NCBI GenBank assembly: GCA_041749015.1
Contig: JBGTCD010000120.1
Coordinates: 1-16,752 of the forward strand
Length of the DNA stretch: 16,752 nucleotides
Reading direction: 5' to 3'
Source of the DNA: JBGTCD01 sp041749015
GTDB lineage: Bacteria; Bacteroidota; Bacteroidia; Cytophagales; Cyclobacteriaceae
A program made the translations under genes and the position numbers. Position 1 is the stretch's first letter. Each line of letters begins with the position of its first letter. Under the pieces are notes generated by a model that had not been told where the DNA came from, searched no databases, and saw nothing but the letters and a program-made list of their open reading frames with translations. Positions 1-6,340 of the stretch are shown here, in pieces.

Positions 1-437
1 CCGGCCCCCTGGGTACCCCCTATGCAGGTATTTCTTTTAAGATTAGATTTTGATCAATAAAACCCTTTTTCTTCAATTGGTGTTCTCGGCTTCAATTTTA
101 TAACTTATATTTGTAATGTAATGCTTGATCAAGCCTCTTCCTTTATTGGAACGTAATCAAGTTTAAGATACTAAGCCTATGAGAAATCAAGGGCTTTTTC
201 TATTTAGAACTTCCATTTATCTCACGCTTGGCTCATTGGCAGGTTAGAAAGCACTAAACTTCAACCTAGACAAATGCACTAATAAAAGGTACATCAATGT
301 CACTACCCCATTCCTTCGTTGAACTTCCAAATAGATATGCTTTCATAATGTTTACGTTGTATAATGGAATATTAGGTTTGTTATAAGTATTTCCTCCCAT
401 TATCACAGGTATGGAGATAGTCAGTGTACCTGCGGCT
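1..437. other. AT-rich non-coding stretch at left edge
   Basis: I see no convincing gene in this stretch. It contains a 12-bp perfect palindrome, GCTTGATCAAGC, at 123-134. The only protein-like signal is the minus-strand frame at 266-469, listed separately. A 22-codon plus-strand frame beginning at 179 has no ribosome binding site or recognisable sequence. The interval may be 3' flank or decayed coding sequence; nothing indicates a mobile element. Confidence 0.5.
266..400 (-). CDS. Possible short or decayed ORF with a GS...SDID motif
   Basis: A minus-strand frame is open from 469 down to a TAG at 266-268. The first ATG is at 398-400 and gives 44 residues. The stretch LFGSSTKEWGSDIDV (residues 23-37) resembles the GS...D-x-D active-site pattern of minimal nucleotidyltransferases, but with a shorter gap than usual, and the protein ends soon after it. 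The frame continues upstream of the ATG without a stop and overlaps the 3' end of the neighbouring 128-residue gene in another frame. It could therefore be the tail of a frameshifted gene. Composition looks protein-like, but no family assignment is secure. Chance similarity is quite possible. Confidence 0.2.
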   Translation of the reverse strand: MGGNTYNKPNIPLYNVNIMKAYLFGSSTKEWGSDIDVPFISAFV

Positions 438-824
438 CTATAACCTAGTTCTTGTACCTTCTCCGTTATCTATTTTCTGATTCAGTATTTTAAGTTCTTT
501 AATTAGAAGGAATAAGTAGAGAAGGACTATAGCAATTAGTCCAAAAAATAATGTAAAAACAGTCCACATTAATGGTTTCTCATTTTGCCTTTTGGTTTCT
601 CTATAAGTCCATATTGCGAGCACAATATTAAGCAGGGACCCCAAGGTCAATTTTACAATAGTTGCGACACTAATTGTCATTGAATATTGTCCAAATTCTT
701 CCGCCCCAAAAATTGATGTTAAGTATGGGGTTATTAAATATCCTCCTGCAATATTCAGAAGGAACAGAATTATCAGAATAATTGCTAAAGAGCTAATTTT
801 TGGTATTGTTTCACCTAGATTCAT
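438..824 (-). CDS. Small three-helix membrane protein, function unknown
   Basis: This encodes 128 residues with three strongly hydrophobic segments, near residues 12-35, 48-72 and 85-108. They are followed by a charged tail (IKELKILNQKIDNGEG). The first segment is not followed by a clear cleavage site, so it is probably a membrane anchor rather than a signal peptide. The ATG at 822-824 is preceded by an A-rich AAAGAACAA stretch, typical of weak Bacteroidota initiation regions. The gene lies 75 bp downstream of the RCC1-repeat lipoprotein on the same strand and could be co-transcribed, although a small hairpin sits between them. I do not recognise the family. The C-terminal end overlaps another open frame, so a frameshift near 440-470 cannot be excluded. 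Confidence 0.6.
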   Translation of the reverse strand: MNLGETIPKISSLAIILIILFLLNIAGGYLITPYLTSIFGAEEFGQYSMTISVATIVKLTLGSLLNIVLAIWTYRETKRQNEKPLMWTVFTLFFGLIAIVLLYLFLLIKELKILNQKIDNGEGTRTRL

Positions 825-871
825 TTGTTCTTTTTAATAGTGCCACTTCACGCTATATCTTTTACATTTTG

Positions 872-890
872 TTGTTGGTCGTTTCAACAA
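872..890. repeat. Short hairpin between the RCC1 and membrane-protein genes
   Basis: TTGTTG (872-877) and CAACAA (885-890) can pair around a 7-nt loop. There is no T-run on either side, so a Rho-independent terminator is not clear. It may be incidental. Confidence 0.25.
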
Positions 891-899
891 GCTCCGGTA

Positions 900-2102
900 T
901 CACTCTCTAATGCCTGAACTAAATAAGCTGCCAGGTCCGGTATTTATAGCACGCCATTTTGTTTCACTCTGAATTTGCAATGGCGTTCTTTGCTTGTCAA
1001 TTAAGTCATTTCCAATCTGACCATGATTATTCCAGCCCCAACCAAAAGCAAGTCCATTTTCTTTTAGGCCGAGTGAGTGGGAATATCCGGCTGAGACATC
1101 TTTCCAATCCTTATCGGCACCAATAAGTGTTGGAATTAATTTGCGTGTAAATGACCCATCGCCTAGTGCTCCCTCATTATTCCAGCCCCAAGCCCATAGA
1201 GATCCGTCACGTTTTATTCCAAGTACATGTAATTCTCCGTTAGAAACCTTCAACCAGTCTTTATCACTGCCAACTTGTTTTGGAGTAGAAGAACCCATTG
1301 GAATGGAAGTTCCATCGCCTAGGTGACCGTATGTATTATTTCCCCATGCCCATAATGTTCCATCTCTTCTCAGGGCAAGGGTGTTACTTGCGCCGGCATA
1401 TATATGTTGCCAGTTCTTCTGACTACCAATTTGTATGGGTTCATTTTTAGAGTCGAATGTTCCGTCACCTAGTTGCCCATTGTCATTGTCACCCCATCCC
1501 CAAATTGATCCATCGGCTTTTAAAGCAAAACTATAATGTGCACCTGCACTAATTTCTACCCAATTGTTGTCAGTGCCGATTTTAACAGGAATGTTAGATG
1601 AAGTATTTGTTCCTTGTCCCAACTGGCCTGAAGTATTTTTTCCCCATGCCCAAAGAGTCCCATCAGTCTTTAAAGCAAGGGTGTGAAAAAATCCACTACT
1701 AACTACCTCCCAATCTGAATCACTTCCCACCCTAACAGGCTCAGGTATCATTGGATTTCCTTCATTTCCCAATTGACCTTCACCATTATCGCCCCATGCC
1801 CACAACGTGCCATCATTCTTCAACGCCATTGTAAACCACGCTCCAAGGGAAATTTGTTTCCAGTCATTTTCAGATCCAACTTGGATTGGTACTCTCGGAT
1901 TTTGAGTAGTGCCGTTCCCCAGGCCACCGTGTTTATTAGTTCCCCATGTCCAGATGCTACCCACTTTGGGGGAAGGCTCCACGTCCTCTTTGTTTTCATA
2001 AGAGCTGTCCAACTGGGGGGAAGGCTCCACGTCCTCTTTTTTATCACAAGAAGTGATTAATAAGACGTATATAATCACTGTTTTTAAGTAAGTTGTTTTC
2101 AT
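900..2102 (-). CDS. Secreted RCC1-repeat beta-propeller lipoprotein
   Basis: This is a 400-residue protein with an N-terminal signal sequence ending in the lipobox ITSC (cysteine at residue 19), so export and lipid anchoring are expected. After an acidic, proline-containing linker come seven consecutive repeats of about 50 residues. Each carries the RCC1 pattern: (L/I)W-x-WG-x-N, then G-x-LG, then a W and a hydrophobic strand ending in a DG turn. Seven blades make one complete RCC1-type propeller. In characterised proteins such propellers bind other proteins; the partner here is unknown. The linker contains KEDVEPSP twice, from a recent 48-bp tandem duplication. ATG at 2102 is preceded by AAGGA on the minus strand and by a TAnnTTTG-type promoter element. 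A surface-exposed binding or adhesion role is inference. Confidence 0.85.
   Translation of the reverse strand: MKTTYLKTVIIYVLLITSCDKKEDVEPSPQLDSSYENKEDVEPSPKVGSIWTWGTNKHGGLGNGTTQNPRVPIQVGSENDWKQISLGAWFTMALKNDGTLWAWGDNGEGQLGNEGNPMIPEPVRVGSDSDWEVVSSGFFHTLALKTDGTLWAWGKNTSGQLGQGTNTSSNIPVKIGTDNNWVEISAGAHYSFALKADGSIWGWGDNDNGQLGDGTFDSKNEPIQIGSQKNWQHIYAGASNTLALRRDGTLWAWGNNTYGHLGDGTSIPMGSSTPKQVGSDKDWLKVSNGELHVLGIKRDGSLWAWGWNNEGALGDGSFTRKLIPTLIGADKDWKDVSAGYSHSLGLKENGLAFGWGWNNHGQIGNDLIDKQRTPLQIQSETKWRAINTGPGSLFSSGIRE
1968..2039 (-). repeat. 48-bp in-frame tandem duplication in the lipoprotein linker
   Basis: An identical 24-bp sequence occurs at 1968-1991 and at 2016-2039, a spacing of exactly 48 bp or 16 codons. 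In the protein this gives KEDVEPSP twice, just after the lipobox cysteine. The reading frame is kept, so linker length can vary without damage to the propeller. Replication slippage is the likely cause. Confidence 0.85.
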
Positions 2103-2121
2103 TTGATCTATCCTTCAGTTT

Positions 2122-2129
2122 CAAAAATA
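2122..2129 (-). promoter_or_regulatory. Bacteroidota -7 promoter element for the RCC1 lipoprotein
   Basis: On the minus strand this reads TATTTTTG, matching the Bacteroidota sigma-ABfr -7 consensus TAnnTTTG. It lies 20-27 bp upstream of the ATG at 2102, which would give a 5' leader of only a dozen or so bases. I do not see a clear -33 TTG at the usual spacing. Confidence 0.4.
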
Positions 2130-2275
2130 TTATACCTTACAACTTTACTTTATTACTTACAACCTAAAGATCAATTGCCTTGACTATTACAGGCTAAACC
2201 TCTGTTTCCCAACATTTTTCCTAATCTAAGTTTAAAAATATACTTATTAGGTTATAAAAGCAAATTAGCTGTTGG

Positions 2276-2468
2276 ACGTCATTTCGACTTCTATCCGTGT
2301 AGAGGTTGAATGAAACGAATCTGACCAGGAGGAGAAATCCCCCGAAAATGTATTGTGATTGAACTTGGTAGCGTGAACTAATCCTATTCGTTTCCAAAAT
2401 CAGGAGATTTCTCGGTCACTTAATCCTCATTCATTTTTGGCAATTATACAAGACCTTCGAAATGACGT
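2276..2468. repeat. 193-bp element with 12-bp terminal inverted repeats
   Basis: ACGTCATTTCGA at 2276-2287 is the exact reverse complement of TCGAAATGACGT at 2457-2468. A second nested inverted pair lies inside: GAGAAATC at 2332-2339 and GATTTCTC at 2406-2413, each associated with a TGACC/GGTCA arm. The element holds no ORF of note. The organisation suggests a non-autonomous palindromic repeat (MITE- or REP-like). The 10-mer TCATTTCGAC from its left end recurs at 2599-2608, suggesting a second, truncated copy. Mobility is inferred; no target-site duplication is evident. Confidence 0.55.
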
Positions 2469-2485
2469 TAGGGGGGCTATTGGCC

Positions 2486-2576
2486 TACCTTCATCGCTTC
2501 GAGATTCCGGAAGGTAAACTTAAACTTAGTTACCCAATTCAGCCACGCACAGCAGTGCGTGGGTCCTTGCCAAGGA
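2486..2576. repeat. Three consecutive intergenic hairpins
   Basis: Three inverted repeats follow one another: TACCTTC/GAAGGTA (2486-2492 with 2510-2516), CCACGCAC/GTGCGTGG (2543-2550 with 2555-2562, AGCA loop), and TCCTTG/CAAGGA (2564-2569 with 2571-2576). The middle one is a perfect 8-bp GC-rich stem. No U-tract follows, so they look like REP-type repeats rather than terminators. Confidence 0.45.
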
Positions 2577-2596
2577 ACCTAATTCCCTCGTTTTAC

Positions 2597-2730
2597 CATC
2601 ATTTCGACACCCTACTTTTTACTGCTTACTGTTTATTGAAGACTGGCTACTGAATACTGCTTATCCCGCTACTTCCGCAGTGGGACTTCCGCTTCGCTAC
2701 AGCTGCCGACTGAGGACTAAGGACTAGATA
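2597..2730. repeat. Low-complexity intergenic repeat tract upstream of dapB
   Basis: This tract combines a partial copy of the 193-bp element end (TCATTTCGAC, 2599-2608), TACTG four times between 2620 and 2659, ACTTCCGC twice (2671-2678 and 2685-2692), CGCTAC twice, and GGACTA-like units near 2710-2730. It has no coding character. It appears to be an accumulation of short decayed repeats separating the RCC1 gene from dapB. Confidence 0.45.
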
Positions 2731-2736
2731 CTAAAA

Positions 2737-2744
2737 TAAATTTG
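2737..2744 (+). promoter_or_regulatory. Candidate -7 element for dapB
   Basis: TAAATTTG matches TAnnTTTG and lies about 92 bp upstream of the dapB ATG, which would give a leader of about 85 nt. No matching -33 element is apparent. Confidence 0.3.
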
Positions 2745-2835
2745 CTTGCACTGGTCAAAAATGTAATTTTACGTTTAGTAAAAAAGCAGCGCCTTTAATC
2801 AACCCTATGCAGTTAACATTTAGTCCTTCCTGTTT

Positions 2836-3549
2836 ATGAAAATTTTTCTGTTTGGTTATGGCAAAATGGGAAAGGCCATAGAAACAATCGCTCTGGATAG
2901 AGGCCATACTATTTCTGGTAAGGTGACCATTGACGACCAGGATGATCTCAAATTCCTGAATCCGGAGGACACGGATGTGATGATTGAGTTTACCCAGCCT
3001 GATATGGCCCCAAAGGCTATAAAAACAGGTTTGGAACAAGGGGTGCCCGTAATCAGCGGTACTACGGGGTGGCTGGACCGGAGACCTGAAATCGAGACCT
3101 TTTGCAAAAAACATAACGGGGCCTTTTTCTATGCTTCCAATTACAGCATTGGGGTCAACTTGTTTTTTAGGCTTAGCCGGGATCTTGCTAAGATCATGAA
3201 TGCTTTTGAAGCTTATGATGTCAGCATCGAAGAAGTGCACCATACCGAAAAAAAAGACGCCCCCAGCGGCACGGCCATCACATTGGCCGAAGGCATCATC
3301 AAGGAGATGGACCGCATCAAAAGCTATACTCTGGCATCAGACCACAAGGCCGGGCAAATTCCAATCACCGCCATAAGAGAAAATGCAGTACCGGGGACCC
3401 ACACCATAAAATTTGAATCAGAAATAGATGACATCACCCTCATCCACAAGGCTCACTCCAGACAGGGCTTTGCCCTTGGGGCCATACTCGTTTCGGAATG
3501 GATTAAGGGCAAAAAAGGCATCTTTACCATGGATGATTTCCTTCCATAA
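2836..3549 (+). CDS. dapB: 4-hydroxy-tetrahydrodipicolinate reductase
   Basis: DapB reduces 4-hydroxy-tetrahydrodipicolinate with NAD(P)H in the diaminopimelate/lysine pathway, supplying cell-wall peptide and lysine in the cytoplasm. The 237-residue length fits the shorter Bacteroidota forms of the family. The N-terminal Rossmann motif GYGKMGK is at residues 7-13, the SGTTGW strand at 74-79, and the family signature EVHHTEKKDAPSGTA at 133-147. That signature includes the catalytic histidine pair region and the substrate-binding lysine and SGT. The C-terminal HSRQGFALGA segment (207-216) closes the fold. The start ATG leads directly into the nucleotide-binding strand. lepB follows after 83 bp with its own promoter element, an order seen in other Bacteroidota. 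Confidence 0.97.
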   Translation: MKIFLFGYGKMGKAIETIALDRGHTISGKVTIDDQDDLKFLNPEDTDVMIEFTQPDMAPKAIKTGLEQGVPVISGTTGWLDRRPEIETFCKKHNGAFFYASNYSIGVNLFFRLSRDLAKIMNAFEAYDVSIEEVHHTEKKDAPSGTAITLAEGIIKEMDRIKSYTLASDHKAGQIPITAIRENAVPGTHTIKFESEIDDITLIHKAHSRQGFALGAILVSEWIKGKKGIFTMDDFLP

Positions 3550-3579
3550 ACTTAGTCTTTCTATTTAACTTGAATACTA

Positions 3580-3587
3580 TATCTTTG
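3580..3587 (+). promoter_or_regulatory. -7 promoter element for lepB
   Basis: TATCTTTG fits TAnnTTTG, and the following GCACC would place the start site near 3594. That gives a leader of about 40 nt to the lepB ATG. The -33 region has only a poor T-rich match. Confidence 0.45.
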
Positions 3588-3632
3588 CACCGCGTTAAAA
3601 TTTTGACACTGGCTTATCTTTTTTTTTAAAAT

Positions 3633-5066
3633 ATGATCTTCCTCCTGATATTTCTATTGATTGCTGCCGGATATTTAGTCGGTTACTATAAGCTGTTTGA
3701 AAAAGCCGGGGAGCCCGGATGGAAGGCTTTGGTACCCATTTATGGCCTCATGGTCCTGATCAGGATCAACGGCAGGCCCTGGTGGTGGATTTTTTATTTT
3801 TTGATCCCAGTCGTCAACTTTTTTATCCTGATCACCCTGGTGCTGGATTTGCTCAAATCCTTTGGTAAAACAGACTTTAAAGACCAGGCCCTGGGCATCC
3901 TGTTTGGATTTATTTACCTGCCTGTTTTGGGCTTTGATAAAGAACTTACATTCCTCGGACCGGGTGCGCAGCAGCCCAGGATTGTCAAATCGCCTGTAAG
4001 AGAATGGGCAGATGCCCTGATTTTTGCTGTAGCAGCAGCGACCATCATCAGATGGCTGATTATGGAAGCCTTTGTGATCCCCACCCCTTCCATGGAAAAA
4101 ACCCTTCTGGTTGGAGATTTTCTATTCGTGAGTAAAATGCATTATGGCACCAGGACTCCAAAGACGCCGATCCAGGTACCTTTGACCCACCAAAAGATAT
4201 GGGGCACGGAAATACCCTCATATGTAGACTGGATTGAACTGCCGCAGTACAGGATACCGGGATTTGCTGAGATAAAAAGAAACGACGTGGTAGTATTTAA
4301 CTACCCCCCTGAACTTGAGCATCCTCTTGATCTGCGCGTCAATTATATTAAAAGATGTGTGGCAGTGCCCGGAGATGAATTGGTGATTGCTGATAAGAAA
4401 ATCCTGATCAATGGTCAGGAAATGGCCGATCCCCCATTGATGCAGTACAGCTATGCGGTGGCAGTCACTGAAAGGATCAATCCGCGGATTTTAAAGCAAC
4501 TGGAGATCTCTGATTACAATGAATTTCAAACTCAGGAAGGTCGGGGATATCTCATGTACCTCACTCCGGAAACAGCCAAAAAAGTCGGAGAACTCCCTGT
4601 AGTCAAAGAAGTAAAGCAACTCACCTATATCAATGGGCAGCTATCGCAGTCCAAAAAGGATATTGGGGATGACGGCATCTTCCCTGACCGTAATTTATTT
4701 CCCTGGAATGCTGATTTTTATGGGCCTATTACCATTCCTGCCCAGGGTATGACCATTGATATCAATGAGGAAACCCTGGCCCTATACGGGAAAGTCATTG
4801 AGCACTACGACCAAAATGAGGATGCGGCTATCCTGGAGGGCAAACTATACATTGATGGCAAAGAAGTGAGTCAATATACCTTCAATCAGAATTACTACTT
4901 TATGGTAGGCGATAACCGCCAAAATTCTCTGGACTCCCGGTTCTGGGGTTTTGTACCTGAAGACCATGTGGTAGGTAAAGCCTTTTTCATTTGGATGTCA
5001 CTGGATCCGGATGAAACCTTTCTTAAAAAAGTCAGATGGAATCGGCTATTTAATATGATCAAATAA
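3633..5066 (+). CDS. lepB: Signal peptidase I with N-terminal DUF5684-like membrane domain
   Basis: This inner-membrane serine protease removes signal peptides from exported proteins. At 477 residues it is far longer than E. coli LepB. Residues 1-105 form a hydrophobic domain with the pattern AGEPGWKALVPIYG and RINGRPWWW, typical of DUF5684. The peptidase follows: an anchor near 126-143, box B IPTPSMEKTLLVGD with catalytic Ser153, box D RVNYIKRCVAVPGDEL with catalytic Lys240, and box E GDNRQNSLDSRFWG at 426-439. About 185 residues separate the last two boxes, a large insertion usual in Bacteroidota. The 3' end, encoding RLFNMIK-stop, is repeated as a relic at 5577-5606 beside ung. Stop to the ung relic's stop is 5 bp. 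Confidence 0.95.
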   Translation: MIFLLIFLLIAAGYLVGYYKLFEKAGEPGWKALVPIYGLMVLIRINGRPWWWIFYFLIPVVNFFILITLVLDLLKSFGKTDFKDQALGILFGFIYLPVLGFDKELTFLGPGAQQPRIVKSPVREWADALIFAVAAATIIRWLIMEAFVIPTPSMEKTLLVGDFLFVSKMHYGTRTPKTPIQVPLTHQKIWGTEIPSYVDWIELPQYRIPGFAEIKRNDVVVFNYPPELEHPLDLRVNYIKRCVAVPGDELVIADKKILINGQEMADPPLMQYSYAVAVTERINPRILKQLEISDYNEFQTQEGRGYLMYLTPETAKKVGELPVVKEVKQLTYINGQLSQSKKDIGDDGIFPDRNLFPWNADFYGPITIPAQGMTIDINEETLALYGKVIEHYDQNEDAAILEGKLYIDGKEVSQYTFNQNYYFMVGDNRQNSLDSRFWGFVPEDHVVGKAFFIWMSLDPDETFLKKVRWNRLFNMIK

Positions 5067-5071
5067 CCCGG

Positions 5072-5119
5072 TTACCAGGATATCTCAGGCAGACCTCTAT
5101 CCAATAGGTAATTGTGTTT
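5072..5119 (-). pseudogene. Relic of the 3' end of an ung gene
   Basis: Read on the minus strand, this stretch encodes KHNYLLDRGLPEISW-stop. The intact ung at 5610-6272 ends KTNKFLLERGQSEISW-stop. Both end EISW-stop, share LL(D/E)RG, and lie in the same place: convergent, a few bases beyond a lepB 3' end. Upstream of the lysine codon the frame meets a TAA within two codons and the similarity stops. Most differences look like divergence of a once-functional gene rather than a fresh copy. About 48 bp remain. It is not expected to be expressed. Confidence 0.7.
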
Positions 5120-5412
5120 TTATTCTTTTTTGCTTGCCCAATTTACCTGCCGAAATGAAATGTAGGCAGGAAAAAAACAAAAAAGGGCACCACCTCCAAT
5201 GAAGTCCCTCCTCGCGAAACCCGCTGGCCAACCCTGCAGGAATCTGTCTTGTACAGTCTGCAAATACGACAGAATAAAAAAATAGAAATGGGCTGCTTGT
5301 TATCTGTTTCTACCCTGATAGACACATTCAGGGCTCGCTAACCCGCATGGCCCCGGAACGTCCGCGCTGGAGGTGAACACCCAGCCGCACCATTATCTTC
5401 TAACATATCTCC

Positions 5413-5436
5413 ATGGTTCGTGTCCTCACGAACCAT
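5413..5436. repeat. Perfect 10-bp stem hairpin with TCCT loop
   Basis: ATGGTTCGTG (5413-5422) and CACGAACCAT (5427-5436) are exact reverse complements around a 4-nt loop. TTTTG follows on the plus strand, but the stem is not near a stop codon of an intact gene. I regard it as part of a dispersed REP-like intergenic element rather than a terminator; that is inference. Confidence 0.6.
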
Positions 5437-5541
5437 TTTGAAACTTGCACCCCCCAACCTCACTGATTCCCTATAATTTGAAAGTAAACAGGATATTGGA
5501 GCAAATCTACCATCCTCAAATGAGTGTCCAATAGTTAGGGT

Positions 5542-5565
5542 TAGGGTTTAAAATATTAGACCCTA
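5542..5565. repeat. AT-loop hairpin next to two TTAGGG units
   Basis: TAGGGTTT (5542-5549) pairs with AGACCCTA (5558-5565), with one G-T wobble, around an 8-nt A/T loop. TTAGGG occurs twice in tandem at 5535-5546. The role is unknown; it may be the end of a repeat element. It lies just upstream of the lepB relic. Confidence 0.4.
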
Positions 5566-5576
5566 CAGGTTACATT

Positions 5577-5606
5577 TGGAGCCGGTTGTTTAATATGATT
5601 AAATAA
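5577..5606 (+). pseudogene. Relic of the 3' end of a second lepB
   Basis: These 30 bp encode W-S-R-L-F-N-M-I-K-stop. The intact lepB ends W-N-R-L-F-N-M-I-K-stop. Nucleotide identity is 25 of 30. All five differences are transitions, and the only amino-acid change is Asn to Ser, so the two sequences diverged while coding. The relic is offset from the lepB end by exactly 540 bp, and its stop lies 3 bp from the ung stop codon. Upstream of the tryptophan codon similarity to lepB is lost. Tandem lepB paralogues are known in Bacteroidota, so a deleted second copy is plausible. Confidence 0.7.
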
Positions 5607-5609
5607 TCA

Positions 5610-6272
5610 CTACCAGGAAATTTCACTCTGGCCCCTTTCCAAAAGAAATTTATTGGTTTTGCTAAAATGCTGGCAGCCAAAAAAACCACGGTCTGCTGAA
5701 AATGGGCTGGGATGTGGTGAAGTGAGGACGTAATGCCGGGTGGTATCAATGATGGCCCCTTTCTTTTGTGCGTATGCCCCCCACAATAAAAACACTATCC
5801 CCTGTTTTTGCTCTGAAATCAATTTAATCACGGCATCAGTAAAGGCCTCCCAACCCTTATTTTGGTGGGAGCCTGGCTGTCCCTGGCGCACGGTGAGGGT
5901 AGCATTGAGCAGCAACACCCCCTGAGCAGCCCAATTTTCCAGATTCCCGGAATCGGGTATGGGATTCCCTAAGTCATTATGGATTTCTTTAAATATATTT
6001 TTTAGTGATGGGGGCTTGGGCACTCCCTCCTGCACCGAAAAGCATAATCCGTGCGCCTGGCCCGGACCATGATAAGGATCCTGACCCAGGATCACCACTT
6101 TAAGGGCATTAAAAGAGCAACCATCAAATGCCTTGAATATATCCTTCCCTTGCGGAAATATAGTGTGTGTGGCATATTCCTGCTTTACAAAATCGACCAA
6201 TTCTGAAAAATACGGTTGATTAAATTCAGCCTCCAGCCTGCCTGCCCAGTCATCAGATATTTTGACCTTCAT
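5610..6272 (-). CDS. ung: Uracil-DNA glycosylase, family 1
   Basis: Ung removes uracil from DNA by hydrolysing the N-glycosidic bond, starting base excision repair in the cytoplasm. The 220-residue length is standard. Family 1 motifs are complete: GQDPYHGPGQAHGL from residue 63 with catalytic Asp65, the LLNATLTVRQG strand (121-131), LLWGAYAQKK (162-171), and the DNA-intercalation loop HPSPFSADRGFFG starting at His187. The start ATG at 6272 is well placed 46 residues before the FDGCSFNALKVVILG strand. It is divergent from apaG with 68 bp between them and convergent with lepB. A diverged copy of its last codons lies at 5072-5119. Confidence 0.97.
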   Translation of the reverse strand: MKVKISDDWAGRLEAEFNQPYFSELVDFVKQEYATHTIFPQGKDIFKAFDGCSFNALKVVILGQDPYHGPGQAHGLCFSVQEGVPKPPSLKNIFKEIHNDLGNPIPDSGNLENWAAQGVLLLNATLTVRQGQPGSHQNKGWEAFTDAVIKLISEQKQGIVFLLWGAYAQKKGAIIDTTRHYVLTSPHPSPFSADRGFFGCQHFSKTNKFLLERGQSEISW

Positions 6273-6340
6273 GTAAAAAGGATTTGATTATTAGAATAAA
6301 AACATATTAATTTAGATAACGTTTTACTACTAGCAAAACA

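Larger units (their letters stand above)
5120..5576. repeat. Repeat-filled interval between the two lepB/ung junctions
   Basis: This 457-bp stretch has no convincing gene. It carries several inverted repeats: CCTGCC/GGCAGG (5146-5151 with 5165-5170), a GC-rich imperfect hairpin around 5372-5392, a perfect 10-bp hairpin at 5413-5436, and an AT-loop hairpin at 5542-5565. A minus-strand frame at 5143-5325 is open but has the composition of translated repeat DNA. The GC-rich part, about 5180-5400, differs from the flanking AT-rich spacer, suggesting repeat elements inserted into, or left by, a rearrangement. Confidence 0.5.

Noticed and set aside
123..134. GCTTGATCAAGC palindrome as an operator
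   Set aside because: There is no adjacent gene start; a lone 12-bp palindrome in AT-rich DNA can occur by chance.
2462..2653. 63-codon plus-strand ORF upstream of dapB
   Set aside because: It runs through the right inverted repeat of the 193-bp element and three hairpins, with low-complexity composition.
2276..2730. CRISPR array
   Set aside because: Repeats here are inverted or very short and irregularly spaced, with no regular repeat-spacer pattern and no cas genes.
2745..2835. Lysine riboswitch ahead of dapB
   Set aside because: The leader of about 85-90 nt is much shorter than a lysine riboswitch, and no matching conserved helices were seen.
5143..5325. 60-codon minus-strand ORF after lepB
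   Set aside because: It lies wholly within the repeat-rich lepB/ung interval, spans a hairpin, and its translation has no domain-like pattern; it looks like translated repeat DNA.
5535..5546. Telomere-like TTAGGG repeat
   Set aside because: Only two units, internal to a chromosome-like region; no sign of a linear end.
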